DNA of 64,000 bases from Sesamum alatum. Lineage: Eukaryota; Streptophyta; Magnoliopsida; Lamiales; Pedaliaceae. Position 1 is the first letter of the stretch, and the number at the start of each line of letters is the position of its first letter. The position numbers were made by a program, and so were the translations under genes. Under the pieces are notes generated by a model that was given only the letters and a program-made list of their open reading frames with translations, was not told the DNA's origin and searched no databases. Below, one piece after another: positions 45,121 to 56,869 of the stretch. The stretch is from positions 6,818,367 through 6,882,366 of the forward strand of contig JACGWO010000012.1 in assembly GCA_034509735.1 (NCBI GenBank), given 5' to 3'.

Positions 45121-46200
45121 TCATTAGCTGAATCACAATGTCGGCGTTTTCCAATTTTTTGTGCCGACATTGCAAAACTCAACCTGCATTCAGATCAATT
45201 GGTCTATTCGGTTTGACGATTTATCCAAATATAGGGATTTTGATCAATTGGTCTGTTCGAAAAATTACTTGAACTGGTCCAATCTGCACCACGGGCGTTC
45301 CTAAAGAAAATCATATTCGACGCGTCTCAAAGCTCAATTTGCTCAGTTGTTCACACTTTCAAAAAATACGAGAAAGTAAATTGCTGTTTTATTTTTTATA
45401 AGGAGATAATTTGCTCATTTGCAATTATATCAGAGGAGTTTGTTTGCATTTTTTTCCTTTTTAAATTATGATTACAAGGGTATTGCATGATTTGAATTTA
45501 AAACTATACTAGAATTTCATTTTATGAGATTTAAAACTTTTGGCCAACTATAATTTATATTAAGCTTCAGAATCAAGTTTTATTAATTAATAACATAATT
45601 AACTTTATGATCAATTATTGAGTAGATGAAATTCGCATTAAATAGTCCTCTCAGAAATATTAAAAAATTCAGTTCATTGTAAACTATTAAAAAATAAATA
45701 AAAATTGGTCAACCAAAAATCATGAAAGGGCATCTGTATTTTAATCAACACAAAAATAGAGCTGATTAACATTTTATACATTTCTTGAAAATAAAATAAT
45801 AAAGCATACCACATATTAATTGAATAAAAAATAAAACCTAGCTAATACAACATTTATACTAATATAAATAATTAATAAATTTTCAACCCAAAAATCAGTA
45901 AGTTAGATCTCGACGAGTTACATTAGAGATTCAAAAAAATAAAGAAATAAATAAAAATGTTTTGGAAAAAAACCCAAAAAGCAAAGAAGTCTAATAATAA
46001 AAAAAATCAAATAACAAGGAGAAATTATTCTTAGCCAATTCGAAACCTAATTAAATCACAAGTTAAACCTGTTAATGAGGCAGATTTATCCAGCCCCAAA
46101 TCCAATTTAATTAATTTGGACCCAAACCCAGACCCAGGCCCAAAACCCTTGAAATAAGATATTTGGGTCTGGGTCTGGTATAGACCCGATCCTAACCAAT
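45121..46200. other. AT-rich intergenic DNA
   Basis: Strongly AT-rich with many short A/T runs and no coding signal. From 46085 to 46195 there is a run of CAGACCCAGGCCC / GGGTCTGGGTCTGG motifs on both strands, related to those at 47415-47545. Confidence 0.6.
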
Positions 46201-47550
46201 AGACCCAAAATGAATGTTCGTTTCATATCACCCTCAAACTCAAATGCGTCTCCCAGACCTCTCCTCGTCGCTCCCTCTCGACCGCGCCTGAGCGCCTCTG
46301 TCCGCACAACCGCCGCCGTCGCCGGCCGCCCAGCTCAGCGCATTCTGGAGAATATTCGACCGACTTCCGCCACCACCGACCGCCGCACGGCACACATGAT
46401 CCTCATTACAACCGCCGTCGACTGACCCAAAAAGATTCTGGTAATTTTCTCCATTAAAATCCTTAACTGAAGCTTTTTCATTTGTTTTCGCTGAAGCTTA
46501 TGCTCTTCCCTTTGCACGCTGAAACAAGTAGAAAAGACTCAAAAGAGAAAGGTTCAGTTAAAATGGATTGGAAATTTGGAGACAACATTCTTTTATTCTT
46601 ATGCACCAAAAAAGTAGTTGAGCATCTAGATAAGCATTATCCTTTACTAGCATCCTGATTCAAATGAGTATGTCTTTGAAGCATGCATGATGAAGCCTTC
46701 AATTAATTTGTGCTCTTGTTGCTGTAGTGCTGCCCCAATTACTTCTGCAATAACAAATTGTGCTGCTGTACTTATTATTGCAATCAGTTCCTGAATAAGT
46801 TTGTGCTTCTGTACTTGTTATTGCAATCAGATCTTTCTACAACAGAGACAAGTTTGTGCTCTTGTACTTAGTATTTGCAGTAGCAATCTTTTACTTACAG
46901 TAATGGCTGCAGACGTATTGCGCAGATTTCCTTCTATCTACTAACTAAGAAACATAGTAAAAACATCACCAGAAAATTGAATAGCTTGTCAACTAAATGT
47001 CTCTTCCATGTGCTTCTTACATCTTAATTCGACAGTTTATCAAAATTGTGGATTTTGTGGTGAAAATAGTCATTTTTCATGTAGTCCACACCCCTCCCCC
47101 CCCCCCCCCCCCGCAAAATCAAATCATTTCTTGTAATATACTTATTGTTGATTTTGTACAAACCAAATGTATTTGAGCACGCACTTTTGTAATTCTGTCG
47201 AATGATTTTACATCTCCTTGTATATGTGTATAATTTTGTTTATGTATTAGTGTTCACTTAGTTGAATAATTTTGGGGTGTGTTCATTGAGATGCAACTCT
47301 CTTAACTTGGACATTGAATTGTAGTCTTTTGTTTTGTTTTTTCGCTTGAGGTTTGGGTGTTTTTGGTGTGCATATATTGCGTATTTTCCTTTTTGTACAG
47401 CTATATATAAAAATGGACCGGGTTTGGACCCGACCCGAATTTCCGGGTCTGGTTTGCTAGACCTGTTTTTGAGGCCCACGCCTATCAGGTCCCAGACCGG
47501 GTCGGGTCGGGTCCAGCAATACATGCCTGGGTAAATTGGACCCATTTACA
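46085..47550. repeat. paired GACCCGG-rich repeat ends
   Basis: Motif-rich blocks at 46110-46195 (GGGTCTGGGTCTGG, GACCCAAACCCAGACCC) and 47415-47545 (GACCCGACCCG, CCGGGTCTGG, GACCGGGTCGGGTCGGG) face each other over 1.3 kb. They may be the ends of a non-autonomous DNA transposon or two copies of one dispersed repeat. A 17-C run lies at about 47096-47112. Confidence 0.4.
46210..46445 (+). other. possible GC-rich first exon
   Basis: A GC-rich island in AT-rich DNA with an open frame of 71 codons (MNVRFISPSNSNASPRPLLV, Ser/Arg/Pro-rich, plastid- or mitochondrion-targeting-like). It is followed by GATTCTG/GTAATTTTC, a possible splice donor. It could be the first exon or leader of the downstream PPR gene. 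No family is recognised, so this is only a candidate. Confidence 0.3.
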
Positions 47551-47967
47551 GGCTGGTGAAATACAACACCAGAAGGCCGTCTGGTGATTTTTCTTTCCTT
47601 TTCCAGAATAACAAAGTGACAATCAGAATTATGTTTGTTCGTTCTTTCTTTTCTTTGTAACGTTGGGAATCTTAAGACTCCACTCAGGTGATTTTTAGTG
47701 TGTCACCCATCAAAATCTGGTTGTCATGTATTTTTTCGTTTTTTATAAGCTAGCCCCTATTACCATTTCCTGTGATATGAATGGGAAATTGAGCAGAATG
47801 TTGAATAGATATAATAAAGCCTTCTAATGATAATGTAGGATCATGAGATGTTTAGATGCCGTCTGTCGACAATTAAGTTCGGTGAAGAATAATTTTATTG
47901 TACTGTGGGAGATGGTTCAATAGCCATGATTACATATTCTCTATTGACAGATTCATGTTATTTATAG
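46446..47967. other. non-coding stretch before the RPS5 exon
   Basis: No coding family is recognised. Short repeats of TTGTGCT(T/G)CTGTACTTGTTATTGCAATCA occur at about 46755-46870. It could be an intron or 5' flank of the RPS5/PPR locus. Confidence 0.5.
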
Positions 47968-48239
47968 GTAAATGATATGTCTGTTGAGGATTACATCACG
48001 GCAACTTCTGCAAAACACCCTATCTACATGCCCCACACTGCTGGGAGGTACTAACAAATGAGATTCAGGAAGGTCCAGTGCCACATTGTTGAAAGGTTGA
48101 CCAACTCACTCATGATGCACGGGTGGAACAATGGAAAGAAGTTGATGGCTGTTCGCATTGTCAAGCATGCTATGGAGATCATACACTTACTGACTGACCA
48201 GAACCCAATTCAAGTTATAGTTGATGCTGTGATCAACAG
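47968..48239 (+). pseudogene. RPS5: exon of ribosomal protein S5 (uS7), broken copy
   Basis: Translation gives VNDMSVEDYITATSAKHPIY, MPHTAGRY, a stop (48052), then [19 protein letters not shown] and [36 protein letters not shown]. This is the middle of cytosolic 40S protein S5, where it would contact the small-subunit rRNA near the mRNA exit. The left edge follows TTTATAG (splice acceptor) and the right edge is AACAG/GTATCA (splice donor), exactly where homology ends. It is therefore a genomic copy of one exon with its splice signals and not a retrocopy. The remaining RPS5 exons are not seen. The stop would abort translation in the ancestral frame. Confidence 0.9.
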
Positions 48240-49995
48240 GTATCAAAGCTTAAACCCCAAGACTCTAGACACTCTTCTCCCTTCAAATTCACTATTTACG
48301 ATCCCTTCTTTGTTCAATTCTTCTTCTGGGTCATCTTCATTTTTCTCTTCTGAATCACTTCGAAAAAGCCCATTTCTAAGCAATTCCTCCTCTGGGTCTT
48401 CTTCAATTCTCTATTCTAAATTATACTCACGTCAAAAGGAGCAATCTTTAGGCAGTTATTCTTCTTTGCCCTGCTCCAAATGCCTTCCTGGTCCATATTT
48501 ACCTACCAAGTATGATTTTTTCGTGACCTGCTCAAGTTGGTCATGTTCAAGATGCAAAATTGGATCATATTCCCGCTACAAAAAGCAATCTTTGTGCTAT
48601 GCTTCTTCTCGTGGTCCGTCCAAAACCTGTTCTTTAACGCATTCATTTTCACAGTCTTTTGTTTTATCGACTTTATTCAAGCATAAATCTCACTATGTAT
48701 GTCCAAATTCTGGATGTATTCAATGTGGGACGCATAGATATTTCACAGTTGCATCCTTCAATGGGACATTTGTTTCTGGTCCTGTTGCAGAAAGTGAAGT
48801 TCAGAACATAGCTAATATTTGCTCTGATCAACAGAAGTTAGAGAAGAGGAACAATTTCCCTCGGAAATTTGTTCTGGAAATTATTCATAACCTCAGGAAC
48901 AATGGAAAGGACCTTGAGTCTAGGTTAAATATGCTGTCTTCAAGATTGTCAATTTACTCAATTACCGAGATTTTTGAAGTTCTGAATTCTCAGAGAATAT
49001 CTGGATTGAGATTATTTGAGTGGATTTGGAGTAATAATCCTCAGCTGCACAAGAATGCATATATTTGTAGTCTGTTTATTGATAATGTTGGAAGATTAGA
49101 TGATTATGGAACCATGTTTACATGGTTGAAGAAGTTCACATCTGTAAACGTTTGTCTCACTTATGGGGCCTTTGGATTTATACCTGTTTTGGCTTCCACC
49201 AATTCTTCATTAAAAGAATCCACTAAGAAGGTGGTGGATTTGTTGAACAAAGTTGGGGGGTCATGTCGCAATTCCGGTGTTTCTGCATTGGTTGAGATGT
49301 TCTGTAAATTGGACTTGTTCGAGATGGCCAGGTATGTCATCAAAATCACGGAGAGCAAAGAATCGTATTATTGCCTTTTGGTTCGTGAGAAGTGCAGGAG
49401 AGGTCTTATAGAAGATGCTTATAGTGTAATCAGAGAGATGGGAGAGGCCCACTGTGCCCCTAATACCAAAGTGTATAACTACCTTCTTGGCAGTTTATGG
49501 AAGAATGGTAGAATGGATGAAGCTTCTGGACTGCTTGATGAAATGAAAGAAATTGGTATCTCTCCAGATGCAATAACCTTTGAGATTCTTATCAATTTTG
49601 CTTGTAGTTTAGGCAACATGGATCATGTCCACCAGCTGCTTGATCAAATGGTGTCGCAAGGACTTGAACCACGCTTGGCAACTCATGCTTGCATTGTCAA
49701 GACATTGTTCGCTGCGGAACAATATGAGGCAGCTCACAAGCATGTTGTTGATTCAAGTATCAGTTATAAGACCTCGAGCAATATGATGTACAGCTTAATG
49801 GCAAACCTTTATCGGGAAAAAGGTCATATTATGAGTGCCAAGAATACTCTTGTTGAAATGATGGAAAAGAGTCTAAAGCCAAATTTCAGCGTTTACATAA
49901 AAATTGCGAAGCAACTTAGGAGAAGTGGGAGAGCAAATGTGGCAAGGGATTTGGAGAACAGGCACTCCAAATTTTTAATCAAGCCTCCTGCATGA
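48058..49995 (+). CDS. PPR protein with an N-terminal RPS5-derived segment (chimeric ORF)
   Basis: A 645-codon uninterrupted frame. Residues 1-60 are RPS5 exon sequence (start Met lies right after the stop at 48052). Residues 61-230 are Ser/Cys-rich with the repeat NSSSGSSS twice (about 82-112). From about residue 250 it is a P-class pentatricopeptide protein. Helical-pair repeats are clear at about 431-467 ([20 protein letters not shown]), 468-502 ([20 protein letters not shown]), 503-537 ([20 protein letters not shown]) and 576-611. P-class PPRs bind organelle RNA; residues 61-120 could have been the organelle-targeting region. No other Met lies between 61 and about 280, so the RPS5 piece supplies the likely start. 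Alternatively the PPR coding begins upstream through splicing. Stop TGA at 49993. Confidence 0.85.
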   Translation: MRFRKVQCHIVERLTNSLMMHGWNNGKKLMAVRIVKHAMEIIHLLTDQNPIQVIVDAVINRYQSLNPKTLDTLLPSNSLFTIPSLFNSSSGSSSFFSSESLRKSPFLSNSSSGSSSILYSKLYSRQKEQSLGSYSSLPCSKCLPGPYLPTKYDFFVTCSSWSCSRCKIGSYSRYKKQSLCYASSRGPSKTCSLTHSFSQSFVLSTLFKHKSHYVCPNSGCIQCGTHRYFTVASFNGTFVSGPVAESEVQNIANICSDQQKLEKRNNFPRKFVLEIIHNLRNNGKDLESRLNMLSSRLSIYSITEIFEVLNSQRISGLRLFEWIWSNNPQLHKNAYICSLFIDNVGRLDDYGTMFTWLKKFTSVNVCLTYGAFGFIPVLASTNSSLKESTKKVVDLLNKVGGSCRNSGVSALVEMFCKLDLFEMARYVIKITESKESYYCLLVREKCRRGLIEDAYSVIREMGEAHCAPNTKVYNYLLGSLWKNGRMDEASGLLDEMKEIGISPDAITFEILINFACSLGNMDHVHQLLDQMVSQGLEPRLATHACIVKTLFAAEQYEAAHKHVVDSSISYKTSSNMMYSLMANLYREKGHIMSAKNTLVEMMEKSLKPNFSVYIKIAKQLRRSGRANVARDLENRHSKFLIKPPA

Positions 49996-52207
49996 TGTTT
50001 ATGAGCTGATTATTTGACCAGGTTAATTCTTTGAATTATGTATTTAGTTTAACAATTTACTTCTTCATGTCAAAGCAGAAAATAGGAACTTCTGTTGGTT
50101 ATTGTGAGTTTTTGTCCACCATCACATTTTTGAAGAACAAGAATCATACACAAGAAAGCAAAATTAACTTCATGCTTATCTCTTTGTCTTTTTTTCTTGA
50201 CTGGATTTGTAAGCAACTGCTAATGCAAATAAATGTTATAACATTTTGCTGTCTTTAGGTTGTCCTTGTCTGGAGGTATCTGACGAAATTTGCTACATTT
50301 TCTAAAAAATGCTTAACCTTGGCTTTTTATTACTTTATGCTTCTCATCGCTTGTGACAAAGAAAATCATTCAAAATATTTACTTATCTATCGTGAATATC
50401 ATTTGTGATTGACAGGGATTGCTTTGACTTTCCGGTTCAGTATAGATTCTCTACATAAATAGCTCATATTTATATATTTTTATAGTTATTTTGTTCTTTT
50501 ACCCTGGTTGGTCAAATCTTTTATATTAGCATGAGAACATTGGTCAATGAGGTTATTGGCTCCATCACTTGGTCCGCAATGAACTTGCAGTTGAAGCATA
50601 AAATAGTTCTACTGGCTCTCCTTAATATGGTCCAAACATGATGTCTACATCTCTCCATTTGCGCCTCTCACCTTGTCATTACTCCTATTATTTTCACATC
50701 CATAATAATACTCATACAGTATAAAACTGCTCTCCTCTCTTTTCCAGAAAGAAAAGAAGTATAGAGAAGAGTAATGATAATAAAGAGAGGAACAAAAGGT
50801 TTAAATGTTATGTTTTTTATTAGACATCCGAGCTCTAGGTGAAAGCCTTGATGAACATTTCTATTTTCTGTTATCATACTTTTTTCCTCTTTGATTGTAA
50901 CTTTGAAACAGGCATGCGATAATGTTACTATTTCCCGTCCTTCTGGAAGTTTTCATGCCACTGTTTCATCAACTACATTTGAGTTGTCTAGAGCACTCCG
51001 GGATCAGTCCTTTGCATTGCATAACTCATTCACAATATTGAAGTGAAGGAGGCTAATGTTGGATTGATAATGAACTGCTCTTTATTAGGTTTCTTTTCAT
51101 ACTTTCTTAATTGAATTTAGGCTTACAATTGATGTTTCTCTATATAATGTCTGAAGAAATGTGAAGCACCCATGCGCACAATCATTATATGTTTCTTATT
51201 CTACTCAGATATGTTCCCCTATTGCTTTATGGTGGTCTGACTACACATCTTTTGCAGGTTATGAACTGTGGAAATATCAATTGTTCAGATAATCATGAAG
51301 CTGGTTGGAAGAACACTTGCTGAGCTTGCATAATTGAAGGTTGAGTCAGTTTTGAGACACACTTTTCATATTCAACGCACACTCATCTTTTGGCTAAACG
51401 TAATGCTCCTCGTATATCCTGTGAATTAAGGTAACAGTATGCTTCCACGGTGGTGGGGGTGGGGGGTGTTATTTACCACTAGAGTATTGTAACCTCAATT
51501 ATTTTATTTCTTTTCAGTTGTTGATTTTTTCATTTTCCACTCCGTTAACCAACTGTCATTGCTCAACCTTTTCTTCTGGGCTATAAAAGATATTGAAAAA
51601 TTCTACTTTTCTGCTGACCCAGTGCTCTCCCTCAATTTTGGAATATTCATTGAGACAATTTGCTGATTCTGAAAGTTTAGTTTGATAGATCAGTTGGTAT
51701 GATAACATTACTAGAATTTCTTTTATTCACGCCTCAGAGCCCAAGATTGTCAGTATGTTAACATAAATATAAAAACACAATAAGCTACAGTTTTTACCAC
51801 GCACCAAACAGTAATTAGTCAGGATATAAAGGGATTAGCATTAACTTTCTTGCACTATGGATTATGATCGTGTTATGAGTGATCAGTTGTGGATATCTCT
51901 CCAAAACTAGAAAAAAAAAGGATTGTAGTTATGGTTGTTCAGCTGCTGTAATGACTTGTGGATTATGATGTATTGTATTCGGTGCATATTTGATTATGAA
52001 ATTCTTCCTGAATGTTGGAGTTAGTACAGCACGAAGCATTTTGACATATGGTGTGCATAATGTTGTGCTACAGTAACTTAATGTTGCAAGGTAGGTGTTC
52101 TATTTTCTACTTGATCGTGGTGTGAGCTTATTTTCTTCTTTCGATCGTTTGATCATCAAATATTTTGTTCCTCTCGTAACTGTTTTCTTCTGTGTTTTGA
52201 TTGTTAG
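49996..52207. other. spacer between PPR and PME1, possible unrecognised exons
   Basis: No family is recognised. Candidate exon-like stretches follow acceptor-like AG at 50912 (open 44 codons, ACDNVTISRPSGSFHATVSS) and 51258 (TTTTGCAG/GTTATGAACTGTGG). PME1's first exon would be expected here but I cannot identify it. A G-rich run lies near 51450-51475. Confidence 0.45.
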
Positions 52208-55200
52208 GACTTCATCACAAAAATATGAACCTTTACATTGGTCCGGCTACTTTGACCAAGAAGATGATGTTTGCATACCAGACTCAGAAAATGTGAGTGC
52301 CATCATAGTTCAAATTGATCTTTATCTGTCCTCTTTATTTTGGCAAGCCTAAAAGTTTCTTTTGTATTTGCTCTCTGATTCTGGTTTTTCACATATATAC
52401 GGTGGGAACTGAGGGTGCAGTTGTTTTTTTTCTTCATGGTGGGGGTTATTCAAGGCATGCTGACCTTCTGGCTAATGAACTACCTAATTGATTTGCTACA
52501 TTCTTCAAGTGTCTTCATGGAAAAGATGTCTTGAGCTACAGCATATAAGTACAATTACCCACTGTTTATTATGAAATGTGTTTTCTGGTCAATGCATGTT
52601 TGCCTTTTTCTGTATTTGGATACAATTGAGAGCGCTTGCAATTTTATTAAGAGAAAGGATATTCCCTAAGGTATTGTTTTCCACAATATGTCCTTGTATT
52701 TATAATTAGCTAACAGCATATTTGTTTCTCATGACTTTTGGAAGGCCTCATTAATATCCACAAACCTCAAGCTTCTCTATTATTTGTTAGCATATTAAAG
52801 TTTATACCTTTAATCTTAATATTAATTTCTTGCTGTTTGGATACTTCTACTTTTACTGGAGGACAATATTCAGTAATGTATGATACTGGAACACCAATAT
52901 AGAACATGAATTGTTCTTTCAATTATCTTGCTATAGATACAAATTATTTACACCCCCTGAATTCTCAAATGTAAAAATCAATGAAAATAATGGATTTCAT
53001 AAGGCTTTTGGAGTTGTGTTTCAGAAGAGCATACACTTTCTTGCAGAGCCCTCAGTTGCATCTAATATGTGTATTACATTTAATCATTCCCCAGGCTCTC
53101 TTTTGCTCTATCAGCAAGTAAATAAAAGAGAAAGCTTGGGTAGTAGCTTTGGACATGGGAAGTCATCCACCGACAATGATGTCTATCTATCCATTGGGGT
53201 ATATGCGTGTGAAACCAAAATGGAAGGTTATGCATTTCAAATCTGTTCTTTCGTTTTAGCATCAAGGATGCATTTCACACCCATTGGTCTTCTGTTTTAA
53301 GATCAGGGAGACCACTCCTTGGTTATGTTTATACCAACAGTTTGTGTGCTGAAATCTCACTGCCATTTACAGACTCTGTGCAATGATGTACTGGCTGTCT
53401 TGAAGACAATGTACGGAGATTCTCCTCCAGCAATTGCGATTGTTGGCCACAGGTTCTGCTTCTATGAGGTAATATGCATAACCTTCTTGCATGAAACTTT
53501 TAGCTTGATTATTGGTCATCGATGTTAGAGAAAATGCAGCATGTGTCTTTCTATATCGTTTATGATTACTAATTGTTCTGTTATTTACCAATTACTAGTT
53601 TAAATATTTTAATGATTCTTTTTGTACTGCAGTATGGGGAGGCGCAGTTGCCGTTCATCTTGCTGCAAAGAAGGTCCTTCCTAGCTTGGCTGGGTTGGAT
53701 GTTGTGGATGTTGTTGAGGTGTGTGTTAATACATAGAATTTGTTGTATAACAACCGAATATTAAAATTCCGATGGCCTTGATGATGGTTATCTGTATTGA
53801 TAGTTGTATAGAATTTCAGGGAACAGAATTGGCTTCTTTGATCCATATGCAGAAGATTATATCAAGTCGAATGCAGCATTTCTCAACCATTGAGAAAGTG
53901 GTAATAAATTCTAGATGCATAATGAGTATTAGCCTTATTCTCCATTCTTGTTCTCTAACTCGTCTTTTTCATTTCATCAATTTTTCCATATTTAAGAACT
54001 ATCAAGTTGGCATTCAATAATTTTCCCTTAGTTTTTCAATTCCGAACCATCACTTTAGTTGCCATGGTGGGGATCCATTTTACTTATGGTGTCAATCGAG
54101 TTCTATGATTTCCGAGCAGTACACTGTGCAAGACAAACATGTGAGGCACTTCTCCTCACAGTTTGATGGACAATGTCCTCATGCGGTATTTTGGTTTTGG
54201 AAAACATAAAATAGTTTTAGAAAATAAAACAGAAAAAGAAAAAGGGCACTAGCATAAATAATATGAACTAGAAAATCAAGATCATTGATCATAAAATATT
54301 GAGGAGCTAGGAGAAATAAACGACTAGAAGAAGGGGACAAACAAGTGCAAGCCACTTGTGTTTTAAGAAAGACAAACCTTGCTGGAGTAATAGGTGTGTC
54401 CCCAGATCCCATGAGTAAGCGCCTTTGTTCAGTTGGGAGTTTCCCTCGTACTAGATAAAATTTCATATCTTTTTCACTAAGGAGTGAAGAAAATGACTGT
54501 AGAAGCTGAGCTCTCGGGAGGGGTGGTGAAAGTTGAAAGCTATTCATGGCATATGGGGGCTACTGAAAATAAAAGCTCTTAATGGTCTTTCCTTTTGATT
54601 TTTCCTAATTTTGAGATTTGCATAATTGATTGTGATTATATGTCTAATAGATTGAATGGAGTGTCAAAGGAATCTCTTTGAGGGACATTGAATCTGCCCG
54701 TGTCTCTGTTCCCGGCACATTAACATATAATGATTCAAGGAAGTGGTGAGTCACTGACCTGGTAATCATTATGAGAAAGAGTAGACTTTATTAAACCAAT
54801 TATACACATAAAGCATACTTGTGTCGAGTGTTGACTTGTTAGTACACTTTAACATGTGCTACTTGTGGTGTGGCTGCAGTTATACCCACCAAGCTAGACT
54901 GGAAGAAACTGAGCGCTATTGGAGAGGCTGGTATAAACCATTCCCTGCTCTATGCTAATTTATACATCATTCTCCTCTATATGATGATCTTTCCATGTAT
55001 GGATCGACACGTTATTTATTCATATATGAAACTTTTGCATTTCAGGTATGAAGGCCTTTCAGAAATTTTTTTGTCATGTCCTGCACCAAAACTTTTGCTT
55101 TTGGCTGAGACTGATAGACTGGACAGGTTGCTCTTCGGAATTTATCCTAACTCATTAATCCAATTTCAGTAATTATGTTATTCTTAATACGTAAATATGT

Positions 55201-56843
55201 TTTTTTTGTCTATTATATGAAAGTAGAATGCTTGTTTAATGGCTTGCCACAGAAATGCGTGCCTGTGGCAGCTGCATCATTATTTGGTCATATTCGATTG
55301 ACCATACCTGATCTCTCTCTGTCTGATTTGAATGCCTTGTAAATGGATATCTGTTTGAATTGGTACTTATGAGATGCTTGCACTTACAATTCTGAGTACA
55401 ACCATAATCTATTTTTTTAAGGTGCACGTATATGCTTGAAATTCTGCAGGCTGATTGTTACAACAGTAAGGTCCTGATTGTTTTTGGATTATACATGTGG
55501 TCATGAATATCTGGTTAAAATGTGATGTCAATGGTTAACTTGTTTGTACAAGTCATCTCGGTGGACTGGAATCTATTATATGTGATTGTACCATCTTTTG
55601 CTTTGATTATGTAGATAACTATTGAGGATAAAATGCTTGGATGGGGTTTACAGAATTGTTCCCCCCCTGCTATTCCTTCTTACTGGATAGGAAGTCTACT
55701 CTATGCGACCAACAACATGTTTCATGGAACTTGATGCAGGAGACTTTGCTTCATTATCACTTTGATAATTGGGTGGTTACTTAGCTGCTTCGCTAGTAGA
55801 GTCAAATTATGTGAGCGTATGTTGACTATTATTTGACCAGCCATATGGCCAGGATGCTAAGACTGAAGAAGAATCTCTGGATCCATGAATTTGATATTTC
55901 TTTATGTTGTTGCAGAACTCTCACAATAGGTCAAATGCAAGGAAAATTTCAAATGGTGGTAGTCAGACATACAGGCCATGCCATACAGGTGGTTTAGGTT
56001 TTCCTGAAGCCTCTTATGGTCTGATTGATATTTCAGTCTGCCTAGATATTGACATGTTTGAAAATTACAGGAGGATGTACCTGATGAATTTGCTAATCTG
56101 GTTCTCAATTTTATATCACGAAACAGAATAGGCCCCAATGGCATTGAGGTCAGTATTCAAAGTTTATTTAGAACCCTACTTAATCTGACTAGACTCATCC
56201 GTGTTTTTTTTACTCAAGCATATTGCCATTCTCTTGCTCTCAATTTTTAACATGCTACTCTCATTGTGAACATCATAGCATTTTCCTTTCAATTGTAGTA
56301 TGCTTGTTAATCTGTAAAGGGAATTTGATGCTCAGTACTTGTCAAAATGAATTGGAAAACCTTAGTTTGAATATTATCACAGTGCTCAATGCCATCATCT
56401 TTGTATTATTTTACCCATGTTCCTTTCGTTTTCTTAGTCATAGATTCTCATTTTACTTATCATGACCCCGTTGTTTTAATATAAAATGAACATAGAACAA
56501 GAGACTAACTAGAAACCTCAAGCTAGAAGAGAGCTTATGAGTTATGAAATTGTAGTGTTAAAGCCTTCTGCTGCGTCTATTTTCACGACTTTGTTGGTGA
56601 TCCATCACTTTGGAGTCATAGAAGGTGGCTTGGAGGGAATCAAAAACTTCAACTGGATTCTTTATCACAAAACTGTGAGAATAACTGTTTTGAAGGCAGC
56701 AGACAAAAATTTATTCACCATCTTTTTTGGTTTTCCTTATCTTGAGGGAGGGACGGTACTCCCTTGTATGGAAAACTCCCATACTCTTTCATTGTGATCA
56801 CTTGTTTGAAGTTTTGTTGCAGATTCCAGGAATTCGCCGTTGA
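52208..56843 (+). pseudogene. PME1: protein phosphatase methylesterase 1 (PME1), multi-exon, 5' half disabled
   Basis: Exons in order (plus strand): 52208-52292 (SQKYEPLHWSGYFDQEDDV), 52384-52454 (LHGGGYS), 53095-53198 (LSFALSASK...GHGKSSTDND), 53373-53452 (TLCNDVLAVLKTMYGDSPP), 53633-53717, 53820-53900 (ASLIHMQKIISSRMQHFSTI), 54651-54745 (IEWSVKG...ESARVSVPGTLTY), 54880-54930, 55046-55126 (YEGLSEIFLSCPAPKLLLL), 55916-55988 (LTIGQMQGKF, RHTGHAIQ), 56071-56148 (EDVPDEFANLVLNFISRNRI), 56823-56843. PME1 removes the methyl ester from the C-terminus of PP2A catalytic subunit. Defects: the acceptor before 52384 is TG in place of AG; a 1-nt deletion and a roughly 12-nt deletion in 53095-53198; a 1-nt insertion in the G-run at 53637-53640 right after the catalytic Ser (split AG/T, GHSMG); a stop at 56841. 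The seven exons from 53820 keep frame and GT/AG. The catalytic Asp (ETDRLD) and His (RHTGH) are present. The first exon is not found. Confidence 0.92.
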
Positions 56844-56869
56844 GCATCGGGATAAAGAAATAGAAGTCT

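Noticed and set aside
47258..47545. 95-codon minus-strand frame
   Set aside because: It is a translation of GACCCG-rich dispersed repeat sequence.
53319..53528. Plus-strand frame around the PME1 exon at 53373 as a separate small gene
   Set aside because: It is exon plus intron read-through of the PME1 pseudogene. Splice sites at 53372 and 53452 explain it.
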